Source: Allobosea sp.
Lineage (GTDB): Bacteria > Pseudomonadota > Alphaproteobacteria > Rhizobiales > Beijerinckiaceae
Length of the DNA stretch: 64,000 nt
Reading direction: 5' to 3'
Assembly: GCF_017308075.1 (NCBI RefSeq)
Contig: NZ_JAFKFX010000024.1
Coordinates: 62,001 to 126,000, forward strand
Position 1 is the stretch's first letter. The number at the start of each line of letters is the position of its first letter. Below the pieces are notes generated by a model. The model was not told where the DNA came from. It made no database searches and was given only the letters and a program-made list of their open reading frames with translations. Below, piece by piece: positions 1 to 8,984 of the stretch. The translations under genes were made by a program, and so were the position numbers.

Positions 1-110
1 AGGGCCTTGCCGCGCGCGAGCAGGTAGTTGCGGCCGTAGCCGTCGCGCACGCGCACGGTCTCGCCCATCTGGCCGAGCTTGGCGACGCGTTCGAGCAGGA
101 TGACTTCCAT
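1..110 (-). CDS. rplI: 50S ribosomal protein L9 (N-terminal part, cut by window edge)
   Basis: The first 36 residues are visible, beginning [19 protein letters not shown] and continuing with [16 protein letters not shown], the conserved N-terminal RNA-binding domain of L9, which binds 23S rRNA domain V. The rest of the gene lies beyond position 1. The ATG at 110-108 has a good ribosome binding site (AAGGAG about 8 bases upstream). It is the last visible gene of the operon rpsF-rpsR-DUF2232-rplI, the usual order in Hyphomicrobiales, so it is probably co-transcribed with S6 and S18. Confidence 0.93.
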   Translation of the reverse strand, partial: MEVILLERVAKLGQMGETVRVRDGYGRNYLLARGKA

Positions 111-146
111 GGTTCTTCTCCTTGATGTTTCGTCGAGAGGTCGATG

Positions 147-1091
147 TCAGGCGGTAGGCGGCGTCGACGATCCGCGCCGGCGCAAGTCGATCAGCGCGTC
201 GGCGATGCCGAGCAGCGCGAGGAAGGGGAACACCGTGATCAGCATGACCAGCAGCGCCAGATAGACCGCGAACAGGGTCGGCATCCGCCAGGCCTTGCCG
301 CGGCTGAGATCGTGCACCGCCGCCAGGCCGGCCAGGCCGAAGGCCGCGATCAGCGCGCCGGTGACGGCCGCGCCGGCCAGGCCGACGAAGCCGCCCATCA
401 GGCTCACCACGAAGCCGGCGATGAGCGCCGCGACCGCCTTGGCGGGCAGGCGGGTCGCCGGAATGAAGGGCCAGGGCCGCGGCAGCCGCCCGGAAAGCTG
501 CACCGCCTTCGCCGCCAGCCAGAGATTGGCGACGATCATCGGAACGAAGGAGGCGCCGGCGGCGGCCGGAACGAGCGCCGCGAGGCGGGCGGCGAGGTCG
601 GCGGCGTCGATGCCGTTCGGCAGGCGTACGGAAGGGCCGACGCCCTCGCCGCCGCTGAGCACGAGCTGCAAGCCGCGCGTCATTATGCTGCGATAGGTCT
701 CGTAGTCGGGTGCGATCGCGAGGGCGCCGCCAACCGTCACCAGCGTGGCGACCGCGGCGATCCAGACCAGCAGCCGTCCGAGCGGATACCACTCGCTAGA
801 CCCCTCGCCGTCGGTGCGCGCCAGTAAAGCAAGATAGGCGATCCACCAGGCCGGCAAGGCGGCGCCGATGGCGAAGGCGAGGCCGAGCGGCACTTTCAGC
901 ACGACCGCGACTGCAGCGGTGCCGCAAGCCGTCGCGACCAGCCCGGCCCGATGGTTCCAGCCGAGCGCGGCGATGAAGACCGGGAGCGGCGCGACATAGG
1001 ACAACAGCAGCGCCAGCGGCGATCCGGTGATCACCACTGTGAACAGAAGGGCTGAAACCAGCCCCGCGCCGATGCCGACGATGGGTAGCAT
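147..1091 (-). CDS. DUF2232 family polytopic membrane protein
   Basis: A 314-residue, very hydrophobic protein with about seven to eight predicted membrane segments, including residues 3-23, 28-45, 50-66, 70-90, 106-126, 178-197, 220-255 and 275-300. It ends in a short basic tail (DLRRRGSSTPPTA). Its length, hydropathy pattern and place between rpsR and rplI match the DUF2232 proteins of Rhizobiales. The molecular function is unknown; family members have been compared with small integral-membrane transport or scaffold proteins. It is separated from rpsR by 179 bases that contain a strong hairpin, so its expression may be lower than that of the ribosomal genes. The family call rests on context and topology, not on a catalytic motif. 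Confidence 0.8.
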   Translation of the reverse strand: MLPIVGIGAGLVSALLFTVVITGSPLALLLSYVAPLPVFIAALGWNHRAGLVATACGTAAVAVVLKVPLGLAFAIGAALPAWWIAYLALLARTDGEGSSEWYPLGRLLVWIAAVATLVTVGGALAIAPDYETYRSIMTRGLQLVLSGGEGVGPSVRLPNGIDAADLAARLAALVPAAAGASFVPMIVANLWLAAKAVQLSGRLPRPWPFIPATRLPAKAVAALIAGFVVSLMGGFVGLAGAAVTGALIAAFGLAGLAAVHDLSRGKAWRMPTLFAVYLALLVMLITVFPFLALLGIADALIDLRRRGSSTPPTA

Positions 1092-1231
1092 GTCCGTCCT
1101 GCTGTCCCGCTGCTCTCGCGCGCTTTCCGTCAGATCGGAACAGGCTCGCGGCAGGGTGAGAGGGCTTTTCGCCTCAACATACCCGGAGGGGTTTCACCGC
1201 CGGGCGACCAGTAGTTCATCAGTTTGGCAGA

Positions 1232-1255
1232 CCGGTGGCGCCGAGGCGCCACCGG
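1232..1255 (-). terminator. GC-rich hairpin after rpsR, possible attenuating terminator
   Basis: A perfect 11-bp inverted repeat (CCGGTGGCGCC at 1232-1242, complement at 1245-1255) lies 16 bases beyond the rpsR stop codon. There is no T-run after it on the minus strand, so it may be a pausing or RNA-stabilising hairpin that lets part of the transcription continue into the DUF2232 and rplI genes. Confidence 0.45.
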
Positions 1256-1270
1256 GAGATGTTCAGCCGC

Positions 1271-1516
1271 TCAGCGGATGACGTAGGGCAGCAGGCCGAG
1301 GAAGCGGGCGCGCTTGATCGCCTGGGCGAGCTCGCGCTGCTTCTTGGCCGAGACGGCCGTGATGCGCGACGGCACGATCTTGCCGCGCTCGGAGATGTAG
1401 CGCGAGAGCAGACGCACGTCCTTGTAGTCGATCTTCGGAGCGCCTTCGCCCGAGAACGGGCAGGACTTGCGGCGGCGGAAGAAGGGGCGGCGGGCGCCGG
1501 CAGATGCGGTCGACAT
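1271..1516 (-). CDS. rpsR: 30S ribosomal protein S18
   Basis: 81 residues. The core contains [54 protein letters not shown] and [12 protein letters not shown], which is diagnostic for S18, the partner of S6 on the 30S platform. The ATG at 1516 is preceded by GGAGG inside the end of rpsF, and only three bases separate the two genes, so they are translationally close. Length is normal for the family. Confidence 0.97.
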   Translation of the reverse strand: MSTASAGARRPFFRRRKSCPFSGEGAPKIDYKDVRLLSRYISERGKIVPSRITAVSAKKQRELAQAIKRARFLGLLPYVIR

Positions 1517-1519
1517 GGA

Positions 1520-1969
1520 TCAGGCCTCCCCGGCGGGGGTTTCGGTGGCTTCGTCTTCGCGGCGCGGACGCTCGCGGCGCGGGCCGCGGTCGAAACGGTC
1601 GCCGCCCGGACCGCCACGGTCGAAACGGTCGCCGCGCTCGTCACGGTCACGCTTCTGGAGCATGACCGACTGGCCGTCCTCGAGCGCCTCGACGCGGATG
1701 GTCATGAAGCGCAGCACGTCTTCGTTGATGCGCATCTGGCGCTCCATCTCGGCCACGGCGGCCGGCGGGGCGTCGATGTTCAGCAGCGAATAATGCGCCT
1801 TGCGGTTCTTCTTGATGCGGTAGCCGAGGGACTTGACGCCCCAGTACTCGACCTTGGCGACCGAGCCGCCATTCGCCTCGAGGATCCCCTTGAACTGTTC
1901 GACAAGGGCCTCGACCTGCTGCGCGCTGACATCTTGTCGCGCGAGCAGAACATGCTCGTACAATGCCAT
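1520..1969 (-). CDS. rpsF: 30S ribosomal protein S6 with long charged C-terminal tail
   Basis: 149 residues, starting [15 protein letters not shown]. The S6 ferredoxin-like fold covers residues 1 to about 100 ([31 protein letters not shown]). The start at 1969 is chosen because AAGGAAGG lies at the right distance upstream and the fold begins there, although the frame stays open further upstream. After residue 110 comes a low-complexity Arg/Asp/Gly tail with two copies of GDRFDRG, about 40 residues longer than E. coli S6 before processing. Such tails are common in Alphaproteobacteria. S6 binds S18 and 16S rRNA. It is the first gene of the ribosomal operon and is divergent from fabD. Confidence 0.96.
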   Translation of the reverse strand: MALYEHVLLARQDVSAQQVEALVEQFKGILEANGGSVAKVEYWGVKSLGYRIKKNRKAHYSLLNIDAPPAAVAEMERQMRINEDVLRFMTIRVEALEDGQSVMLQKRDRDERGDRFDRGGPGGDRFDRGPRRERPRREDEATETPAGEA

Positions 1970-2313
1970 GAGTGGCCTTCCTTCTTTCACCTGCTTCGTC
2001 CGGCGCGGAGCCCTTCGAGCCCTGGATAAGGCCCGACAGGATTTCATCGAAGGCGGAGACACGGGATGGTGGCTGCCCGGAAGAGCAGCCGAGCGGAGCG
2101 GTTCCGGAAGGGAGCGCTCCGCCATCCGTTCAGCCTCCGGCCGAACAAGCAAGGGGCTCGTTACAGGCAGATGGCGCTTTACGCAAGCCGAAAACACCGC
2201 AAAATAGCCGCGCAAGTCGAGTTTTGGCCCGTCCGAGCCTTGACTTGGCTGCCCACCGGGTGCGACTGCGCCGCGCAACGTTAACCAGGCGCGATCTTCA
2301 GGACCAGCAGGAC
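1970..2313. promoter_or_regulatory. Divergent intergenic region between rpsF and fabD
   Basis: 344 bases that must hold the promoters of the rpsF operon (minus) and of the fabD operon (plus). A weak minus-strand candidate is TTGCGT, 17 bases, TAACGA (complement of about 2165-2195). On the plus strand TTGACT at 2240-2245 has no good -10 at the right distance. No RNA gene or conserved small ORF is evident. Confidence 0.35.
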
Positions 2314-3261
2314 ATGGCGACGGCTTTCATCTTTCCAGGGCAAGGTTCACAGGCGGTCGGCATGGGCAAGAGCCTTGCCGAGGCCTTTCCGGTGGCCCGC
2401 GCCGTTTTCGACGAGGTCGACGCAGCTTTGGCGCAGAAGCTTTCGGCGCTGATGTGGGAAGGGCCGTCCGAGGAACTCACCCTGACCGCCAACGCTCAGC
2501 CCGCGCTGATGGCGGTGAGTCTGGCCGCGATCCGGGTGCTCGAGGCCGAGGCCGGCCTCTCGCTGGCGCGCGACGCGACCTTCGTGGCCGGGCATTCGCT
2601 CGGCGAGTATTCGGCGCTGGCGGCGGCCGGCACTTTCTCGATCTCCGATGCGGCACGCCTGCTGCGCATTCGCGGCGACGCGATGCAGAAGGCCGTCCCG
2701 GCGGGTGAGGGAGCGATGGCCGCCCTGCTCGGCGTCGATCTGGATCAGGCCCGTTCCATCGCTGCCGATGCCGCCGAGGGGCAGGTCTGCGAGGCAGCCA
2801 ATGACAATGGCGGCGGCCAGGTCGTGCTCTCCGGAGCCAGGGCTGCCGTCGAGCGTGCCATCGCGCTCGCTGGCGAGCGAGGCGTGCGCCGCGCCATGCT
2901 GCTTCCAGTGTCGGCGCCCTTCCATTGCGCGCTGATGCAGCCGGCGGCCGAGGCGATGCAGGCCGCCCTGGCGGAGGTCGCGATGGCGGCGCCGGTCGTG
3001 CCCGTGATGGCCAATGTCGGGGCGGCTCCGCTTTCCGATCCCGCCGCGATTCGCGCCTCGCTGGTGGCGCAGGTCACCGGCACGGTGCGCTGGCGCGAAT
3101 GTGTCGAGGCCATGGCCGGGGCCGGCGTGACGCAATTCTTCGAGGTCGGCTCCGGCAAGGTCCTCGCCGGGCTGGTCAAGCGCATCGCAGCGGGGGCTGC
3201 CGCCTCTTCGATCGGCTCGCCTGACGATGTCGCGAGCTACAAGGCCCAGCGTGGCGTCTAG
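2314..3261 (+). CDS. fabD: Malonyl-CoA:ACP transacylase
   Basis: 315 residues. It moves malonyl from CoA to acyl carrier protein to make the extender unit of fatty acid synthesis. [14 protein letters not shown] at 5-18 is the family N-terminus. GHSLGEYSA carries the nucleophile Ser95, and SAPFHCALM carries the catalytic His204. [13 protein letters not shown] is also typical. The start at 2314 is where homology begins; the frame is open further upstream but that part is non-coding spacer. It opens the cluster fabD-fabG-acpP-fabF, with 76 bases to fabG. Length is normal. Confidence 0.96.
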   Translation: MATAFIFPGQGSQAVGMGKSLAEAFPVARAVFDEVDAALAQKLSALMWEGPSEELTLTANAQPALMAVSLAAIRVLEAEAGLSLARDATFVAGHSLGEYSALAAAGTFSISDAARLLRIRGDAMQKAVPAGEGAMAALLGVDLDQARSIAADAAEGQVCEAANDNGGGQVVLSGARAAVERAIALAGERGVRRAMLLPVSAPFHCALMQPAAEAMQAALAEVAMAAPVVPVMANVGAAPLSDPAAIRASLVAQVTGTVRWRECVEAMAGAGVTQFFEVGSGKVLAGLVKRIAAGAAASSIGSPDDVASYKAQRGV

Positions 3262-3337
3262 GACTGTTGCGACGATGAGGGCCGGCTCCTCGCATGGGCC
3301 GGCCGACATGACGGCAGAATGCCGAAAAGGAGGAAGA

Positions 3338-4075
3338 ATGCTTGATCTGACCGGGAAGAAGGCGCTGGTGACCGGCGCCACCGGCGGGCTCGGCGGTGCC
3401 ATCGCCCGGCGGCTGCACGCGCAGGGCGCGGCCGTCGCCTTGTCGGGGACCCGGGTCGAGGCGCTGGAGGCCCTGGCGAAGGAGCTGGGCGAGCGCGTCG
3501 AGATCGCGCCCTGCAATCTCGCCGATCGCGATTCGGTCGAAGCCCTCGTGCCGGCGGCCGAAGCCAAGCTCGGCGGCCTCGACATTCTCGTCAACAATGC
3601 CGGTGTCACGCGCGACAATCTGTTCATGCGCCTGAAGGACGAGGATTGGGATCTGGTGCTCGCGGTCAACCTGACCGCCGCCTTCCGGCTCTCGCGTGCC
3701 GCGGTGAAGAGCATGATGCGCCGGCGCTATGGCCGCATCGTCTCGATCGGCTCGGTGGTCGGCACCTCCGGCAATCCCGGCCAGGGCAATTACGCGGCGT
3801 CGAAGGCCGGGCTGATCGGCATGTCGAAGTCGCTGGCCTCCGAGGTGGCCAGCCGGAACATCACCGTCAACGTCGTCGCGCCCGGTTTCATCGAGTCGCC
3901 GATGACCGAGGTGCTGAACGAGAAGCAGCGCGAGAGCATCCTCGCCGACGTGCCAATGGGGCGTTTGGGTGTGGGTGACGATGTCGCCGCGGCGGTGGCC
4001 TATCTGGCGAGCTCCGAAGCCGGCTACGTCACTGGCCAGACTATCCATGTCAACGGCGGAATGGCAATGATCTGA
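3338..4075 (+). CDS. fabG: 3-oxoacyl-ACP reductase
   Basis: 245 residues, a classical short-chain dehydrogenase that reduces 3-oxoacyl-ACP with NADPH in the fatty acid elongation cycle. Visible are the cofactor motif TGATGGLGG (12-20), NNAG (86-89), and the catalytic residues Ser138, Tyr152 and Lys156 in YAASK. The C-terminus YVTGQTIHVNGGMAM is characteristic of FabG rather than of general SDR enzymes. The start at 3338 follows a very strong ribosome binding site (AAAAGGAGG); upstream in-frame codons have none. A 253-base spacer separates it from acpP, which may have its own promoter. Confidence 0.96.
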   Translation: MLDLTGKKALVTGATGGLGGAIARRLHAQGAAVALSGTRVEALEALAKELGERVEIAPCNLADRDSVEALVPAAEAKLGGLDILVNNAGVTRDNLFMRLKDEDWDLVLAVNLTAAFRLSRAAVKSMMRRRYGRIVSIGSVVGTSGNPGQGNYAASKAGLIGMSKSLASEVASRNITVNVVAPGFIESPMTEVLNEKQRESILADVPMGRLGVGDDVAAAVAYLASSEAGYVTGQTIHVNGGMAMI

Positions 4076-4328
4076 GTGGGTTGCGATGGTTTTCCGGAAC
4101 GTTTCGATGCTTCTGGAGAACTCTCGCCAGCCTATTACGAGTGTGTTAACTACCCAGCCGGCGGCGCGACGATCGCCAGCCGGGGGGCTTGACGCCAACC
4201 CGGTTGTTGCGTTTGTGCAGCCATGAACACCCGACCGGCGCCCGCGGAGGCGCGAGGGCCGGCCGGGAAACCGATTTCAACGACGCGTCGCTGTCAGCGG
4301 TGTGTTTTCAAGGTTTGAGGATAGACCC

Positions 4329-4562
4329 ATGAGCGATGTCGCCGAGCGCGTGAAGAAGATCGTGATCGAGCACCTCGGCGTCGACGCCGACAAGGTCGTC
4401 GAAGGCGCCAACTTTATCGAGGATCTCGGTGCGGACAGCCTCGACACCGTCGAGCTGGTGATGGCGTTCGAGGAAGAGTTCGGCGTCGAGATCCCTGACG
4501 ATGCCGCCGAGACGATCGTGACGGTCGGCGACGCCGTCAAGTTCCTGTCGAAGTCCGCCTGA
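4329..4562 (+). CDS. acpP: Acyl carrier protein
   Basis: 77 residues, acidic. [18 protein letters not shown] contains Ser37, the site of 4'-phosphopantetheine attachment. The protein carries acyl intermediates of fatty acid, phospholipid and lipid A synthesis and is therefore the partner of FabD, FabG, FabF, FabZ, LpxA and LpxD encoded in this window. The start [12 protein letters not shown] is the conserved one. The spacer before it (4076-4328) contains GC-rich inverted repeats and probably a separate promoter, as expected for a very highly expressed gene. Confidence 0.97.
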   Translation: MSDVAERVKKIVIEHLGVDADKVVEGANFIEDLGADSLDTVELVMAFEEEFGVEIPDDAAETIVTVGDAVKFLSKSA

Positions 4563-4615
4563 GCGGCTCAGAGTCCAGCGCGCGAACCAGCGTCTTGACC
4601 GAGCGAGGAATACCG

Positions 4616-5881
4616 ATGCGACGTGTTGTCGTCACCGGACTTGGCATGGTGACCCCGCTTGGCTGCGGGGTCGATGCGACCTGGTCCCGCCTGATCGCTG
4701 GCGAGAGCGGCGCCGGCCCGATCACGAGCTTCGATGCTTCGGATCTCCCCGCCCGCATCGCCTGCAACATTCCGCGTGGCGATGGCTCCGCCGGCACCTT
4801 CAATCCCGATGATTGGATGGAGTCGAAGGAGCAGCGCAAGGTCGACGACTTCATCGTCTTCGCCATGGCTGCCGCCAGCCAGGCGCTGGGCGATTCGGGC
4901 TGGAAGCCGGAATCCTACGAAGAGCAGATCCGTACCGGTGTCGCCATCGGCTCCGGCATCGGCGGCCTCGGCGGCATCTATGACGGTTCGCTGCTGCTGA
5001 AGGAGCGCGGACCGCGCCGTCTCTCGCCCTTTTTCATCCCGGGCCGGTTGAGCAACCTTGCAGCCGGCTATGTCTCGATCGAGCACGGGCTGAAGGGCCC
5101 GAATCACGCCGTCGTCACCGCCTGTTCGACCGGAGCGCATGCCATCGGTGATGCGGCCCGCATGGTGGCGCTCGGCGACGCCGAGGTGATGGTCGCCGGC
5201 GGCACCGAATCGGCGATCAACCGCCTCGGCATTGCCGGCTTCTGCGCCTGCCGTGCACTTTCGACCAATTTCAACGACACGCCCGAGAAGGCTTCCCGGC
5301 CCTATGACAAGGACCGTGACGGCTTCGTCATGGGTGAGGGCGCCGGCGTCGTCGTGCTGGAAGAGCTCGAGCACGCGCTTGCCCGTGGTGCCCGGATCTA
5401 CGCCGAGATCGTCGGCTATGGCATGTCGGGCGATGCCTATCACATCACTTCGCCGTCCGAGGACGGGGACGGGGCCTATCGTTGCATGCAGGCGGCGCTG
5501 AACCGTGCCGGGCTGCGCGCTTCCGATGTCGACTACATCAACGCCCATGGTACCTCGACACAGGTCGGCGACGAGATCGAGCTGCGCGCCGTCGAGCGCC
5601 TGCTCGCGAACGCGCCGCAACGCCCGGCGATGTCCTCGACGAAGTCGGCGACCGGCCATCTGCTCGGCGCTGCCGGGGCGATCGAGGCGATCTTCTCCAT
5701 CCTGGCCATTCGTGACCAGGTTGCGCCGCCGACGATCAATCTCGACAATCCCTCGGTCGAGACCGAGATCGATCTCGTGCCGCACAAGGCCAAGCAGCGG
5801 AAGATCGACGTCGCGCTGTCCAATTCCTTCGGCTTCGGCGGCACCAACGCATCCCTGGTGATGCGGCGTTTCGTCGACTAA
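4616..5881 (+). CDS. fabF: 3-oxoacyl-ACP synthase II (KASII)
   Basis: 421 residues. It condenses malonyl-ACP with acyl-ACP. The thiolase-fold catalytic triad is visible: Cys170 in VVTACSTGAHAIGDA, His310 in NAHGTSTQVGD and His347 in KSATGHLLGAAG. The Cys-His-His arrangement identifies FabB/FabF; GFCACRALSTNFND and the length favour FabF. The start MRRVVVTGLGMVTPLG follows GAGGAA by six bases; a TTG codon seven codons upstream is less likely. It lies 53 bases after acpP. Confidence 0.96.
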   Translation: MRRVVVTGLGMVTPLGCGVDATWSRLIAGESGAGPITSFDASDLPARIACNIPRGDGSAGTFNPDDWMESKEQRKVDDFIVFAMAAASQALGDSGWKPESYEEQIRTGVAIGSGIGGLGGIYDGSLLLKERGPRRLSPFFIPGRLSNLAAGYVSIEHGLKGPNHAVVTACSTGAHAIGDAARMVALGDAEVMVAGGTESAINRLGIAGFCACRALSTNFNDTPEKASRPYDKDRDGFVMGEGAGVVVLEELEHALARGARIYAEIVGYGMSGDAYHITSPSEDGDGAYRCMQAALNRAGLRASDVDYINAHGTSTQVGDEIELRAVERLLANAPQRPAMSSTKSATGHLLGAAGAIEAIFSILAIRDQVAPPTINLDNPSVETEIDLVPHKAKQRKIDVALSNSFGFGGTNASLVMRRFVD

Positions 5882-6017
5882 GTCGGGGAAAGCGCGCTTT
5901 CGCCATAATTTTCGCTAGCCTGTCGCGACCGCGCTGCCAGACTATCGGGCGCGGCCGAGAGGTCGATTCCATGCCGGCAAAACGGCTCGTGATGTCGGAA
6001 GATCAGGCGTAAGCACT

Positions 6018-7331
6018 ATGAATCAGCCGCCCCGCGTTGCGCCGAGGAGCCCAAACGAGGCGTTGAAGCCGGTAGCGCCTCCTTCGCCGCCGCCGAAGGT
6101 GCGTCGCCGCCGGCGTTCGCCTTTCATCGCGATGCTCAGCGGGCTGTTCACCGCAGCGCTCGTACTCGCCGGCCTCGTCGGTGGCGGCATCGCCTTCGTC
6201 GAGAGCCGCAGCCGTGCGCCGGGGCCGCTCGCCAATGATCGGGTGCTGATCATTCCGCGGGAGAGCGGGCTGACCGAGATCGCCGAGCTGCTCCAGCGCG
6301 AGGGGCTGATCGAATATCCCTGGGCCTTCCGCCTCTCCGCGCTGCTGTCGGGCAACTGGACCAAGCTCAAGGCCGGCGAATACCTGTTCAAGGCCCGCGT
6401 CAGCCAGCGCGACATCATCGACATCATTGCCGAAGGCAAGGCGGTCGAGCATTCCGTGACCATTCCCGAGGGCCTGACCAGCGAGCAGATCATTGCGCGC
6501 CTGAAGGAGAACGAGCTGCTCACCGGCGAGATCATCCAGGTTCCGCGCGAGGGCGCGATGCTGCCGGACACCTACAAGTTCCAGCGCGGCTCGACCCGGC
6601 AGGCCATGGTCGATCGGATGACGCGCGACCAGCGCCGCATCCTCAACGATATCTGGGCGCGCCGTCCTGCGGATCTGCCGATCAAGACGCCTCAGGAACT
6701 CGTCATCCTGGCCTCGATCGTCGAGAAGGAGACCGGGCGAGCCGATGAGCGCACCCGCGTCGCAGGCGTCTTCATCAACCGGCTCAACCGCAAGATGAAG
6801 CTGCAATCCGACCCGACGATCGTCTATGGGCTGGTCGGCGGCAAGGGCACGCTCGGACGCGGCATCCTGCGCACCGAGATCAGCCAGGCGACGCCCTACA
6901 ACACCTATGTGATCGACGGCCTGCCGCCGGGGCCGATCGCCAATCCCGGCCGCGCCGCGCTCGAGGCCGTGGTCAACCATTCGCGGACAAAGGATCTCTA
7001 TTTCGTCGCCGACGGCAGCGGCGGCCACGCCTTCGCCGAGAGCTTGGAGCAGCACAACCGCAATGTCGCGCGCTGGCGCCAGGTCGAGGCCGGCCGACGC
7101 GAGGCCGGCAAGCCGGCGCCCGAAGCGAGCATCGACAAGGCCGAGCCGCCGCCATCGCCGGACTCGCGCACCGAAGCGCCGGGCGGGGCGCGCTCCCAGT
7201 CGGCGCAGGGCGGCGCCGAGGGCACGCGGGCGCGCGCCTTCGACGCGTCCGAGGGGACCGATCGCGACCCGCTCCTCAATCGTAGCTTCGACCTGAACAG
7301 TCCCAAGGTCGTACCCGCTTTGCGGCCCTGA
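6018..7331 (+). CDS. mltG: Endolytic murein transglycosylase MltG
   Basis: 437 residues. It cleaves nascent peptidoglycan strands in the periplasm and is thought to set glycan length. An N-terminal Pro/Arg-rich cytoplasmic stretch (1-36) is followed by one membrane segment (about 37-61), a LysM-like subdomain (about 75-145) and the YceG catalytic domain. The catalytic Glu236 lies in ASIVEKETGRADER; FINRLNRKMKLQSDPTIVYG and TPYNTYVIDGLPPGPIANPG are family signatures. A poorly conserved, Ala/Gly/Arg-rich tail of about 80 residues follows the catalytic domain. Position after fabF is conserved in bacteria, here with 136 bases between. Confidence 0.93.
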   Translation: MNQPPRVAPRSPNEALKPVAPPSPPPKVRRRRRSPFIAMLSGLFTAALVLAGLVGGGIAFVESRSRAPGPLANDRVLIIPRESGLTEIAELLQREGLIEYPWAFRLSALLSGNWTKLKAGEYLFKARVSQRDIIDIIAEGKAVEHSVTIPEGLTSEQIIARLKENELLTGEIIQVPREGAMLPDTYKFQRGSTRQAMVDRMTRDQRRILNDIWARRPADLPIKTPQELVILASIVEKETGRADERTRVAGVFINRLNRKMKLQSDPTIVYGLVGGKGTLGRGILRTEISQATPYNTYVIDGLPPGPIANPGRAALEAVVNHSRTKDLYFVADGSGGHAFAESLEQHNRNVARWRQVEAGRREAGKPAPEASIDKAEPPPSPDSRTEAPGGARSQSAQGGAEGTRARAFDASEGTDRDPLLNRSFDLNSPKVVPALRP

Positions 7332-7414
7332 CCGGGGCTTTCCACTTCTCGCGCTTGTCGTCGTGACAAGCCCTGTCTAGGGTCCGGCCGCATTCGCGGC
7401 AGGAATTACGCACC

Positions 7415-8296
7415 ATGGCAATCGAAAGCATGACGGGTTTCGCCCGCGAGGCCGGGACCGTCGCCACCCACGCCTTCGCCTGGGAGGTGCGCAGCGTCAA
7501 CGGCCGTGGCCTTGATGTCCGCGTTCGCGTGCCACCGGGCTTCGAGCAGTTCTCGGAGGCGGCGCGCAAGCAGATGTCGGCGGCCTTTTCGCGCGGCACG
7601 CTGCACGTCAATCTCGCCATCACCAGCGCGGCGGCCCCGGCGCGGCCGCGCATCAACCAGGACGCGCTCGCCGGATTGCTCGATGCCGCCGCCCGGGTGC
7701 CGCTGCCGGCCGGCATGGCGCCGGCCTCGCTGGACGGCCTGCTCGCCATTCGCGGCGTCGTCGAGATCGCCGAGGAGGCGGAGGATACCGCCTCGGTGCT
7801 CGAGAAGCCGGTCCTGGCGGCGCTGGACCGGCTGGTCGGCTCGCTCAAGCAGGCGCGGCTCGGCGAGGGGCAAGCGCTCGAGAGCGTCCTTGCGGGCCAT
7901 CTCGGCACCATCGCCCGGTTGACCGGCGAGGCCGAAAGCCACCCGGCCCGCAGCGTCGAGGCGGTGAAGGCCCGGCTCGCCGGCCAGGTCGCGGCCCTGA
8001 TCGAGACCAGCCATACGCTCGACCCGCAGCGCCTGCATCAGGAGGCGGCATTGCTCGCCGTCCGAGCCGATATCCGCGAGGAGATCGACCGGCTGCACGC
8101 TCATGTCGCCGGCCTGCGCGAACTGCTCGCCCAGGGTGGGCCGATCGGCCGCAAGCTCGATTTCCTGGCACAGGAGTTCGGTCGCGAATCCTCGACGCTC
8201 TGCGCCAAGGCCGGCGATCCCGGCCTGTCGCGCATCGGCCTCGATCTGCGCACGACGGTCGACCAGCTGCGCGAGCAGGTCCAGAACGTGGAATGA
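7415..8296 (+). CDS. yicC: YicC family endoribonuclease
   Basis: 293 residues. The N-terminus AIESMTGFAR is the hallmark of the YicC family, followed by the YicC-like N-domain (WEVRSVNGRGLDVRVRVP) and the C-terminal DUF1732 domain (REEIDRLHAHVAGLRELL, KLDFLAQEFGRESSTLCAK). E. coli YicC acts as an endoribonuclease involved in small-RNA decay; the role here is inferred from the family. The last four bases overlap the start of gmk (ATGA), a conserved yicC-gmk coupling. Confidence 0.92.
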   Translation: MAIESMTGFAREAGTVATHAFAWEVRSVNGRGLDVRVRVPPGFEQFSEAARKQMSAAFSRGTLHVNLAITSAAAPARPRINQDALAGLLDAAARVPLPAGMAPASLDGLLAIRGVVEIAEEAEDTASVLEKPVLAALDRLVGSLKQARLGEGQALESVLAGHLGTIARLTGEAESHPARSVEAVKARLAGQVAALIETSHTLDPQRLHQEAALLAVRADIREEIDRLHAHVAGLRELLAQGGPIGRKLDFLAQEFGRESSTLCAKAGDPGLSRIGLDLRTTVDQLREQVQNVE

Positions 8297-8949
8297 TGGC
8301 GATGGTCGATCTCGTCCGCCCGGCCCGTCGCGGCCTGATGCTGATCCTGTCGTCGCCCTCCGGCGCCGGCAAGTCGACCCTGACGCGCACGCTGTCGCAG
8401 AAGGAGACCAATCTCGACCTCTCGGTGTCGGTGACGACGCGGGCGCGGCGCCCCTCCGAGATCGAGGGGGTGCATTATCACTTCATCGAGCGCGAGGTCT
8501 TCGACGGCCTGCGCCAGCGTGACGAGCTGCTAGAATCCGCCGAGGTTCACGGCAATGGCTATGGCACCCCGCGCAAGCCGGTCGAGGAGGCCTTGAAGGC
8601 CGGCCGCGACGTGCTCTTCGACATCGATTACCAGGGCACGCAGCAAATCCTCGAAAAGGCCCGCGAGGACGTCGTGGCGATCTTCATACTGCCGCCTTCC
8701 ATGGCCGAGCTGCGCTCGCGCCTGGTGCGCCGGGCCGAGGACGCGCCCGAGGTGATCGCCAAGCGCCTCGCCAATGCCCGCGACGAGATCGCGCGCTGGA
8801 GCGTCTATGATTACGTCATCATCAATGACGATCTCGGCGCCGCCTATGAATCCGTGCGGGCCATCCTCGTCGCCGAGCGCCTGAAGCGTGCGCGCGCCAC
8901 CGGCATGGCGAGCTTCGTCGAGCAACTGCTCGACGAGCAGACGGCCTGA
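8293..8949 (+). CDS. gmk: Guanylate kinase
   Basis: 218 residues. It phosphorylates GMP to GDP with ATP. The P-loop SSPSGAGKSTL lies at about 20-30. VSVTTRARRPSEIEGVHYHF and HGNGYGTPRKPVEE form the GMP-binding region, and LFDIDYQG is the Walker B-like segment. The ATG at 8293 overlaps the yicC stop; a second ATG at 8302 is also possible. It is the last gene of the plus-strand block and converges with rsmA across a GC-rich hairpin. Confidence 0.95.
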   Translation: MMAMVDLVRPARRGLMLILSSPSGAGKSTLTRTLSQKETNLDLSVSVTTRARRPSEIEGVHYHFIEREVFDGLRQRDELLESAEVHGNGYGTPRKPVEEALKAGRDVLFDIDYQGTQQILEKAREDVVAIFILPPSMAELRSRLVRRAEDAPEVIAKRLANARDEIARWSVYDYVIINDDLGAAYESVRAILVAERLKRARATGMASFVEQLLDEQTA

Positions 8950-8956
8950 GGAGCCG

Positions 8957-8984
8957 GCGGCAGCGCTGATTGCGCCGCTGCCGC
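8957..8984. terminator. Bidirectional hairpin between gmk and rsmA
   Basis: A 9-bp inverted repeat (GCGGCAGCG at 8957-8965, complement at 8976-8984) with a 10-base loop lies exactly between the convergent gmk and rsmA stop codons. It lacks a long T-run, so it is a plausible but not classical terminator for both strands. Confidence 0.55.

Noticed and set aside
2240-2262. TTGACT as -35 of the fabD promoter
   Set aside because: No acceptable -10 at 16-18 bases; the following sequence is GC-rich.
1970-2278. N-terminal extension of S6
   Set aside because: The open frame continues but the S6 fold and a good ribosome binding site start at 1969; the extension is unlike any S6.
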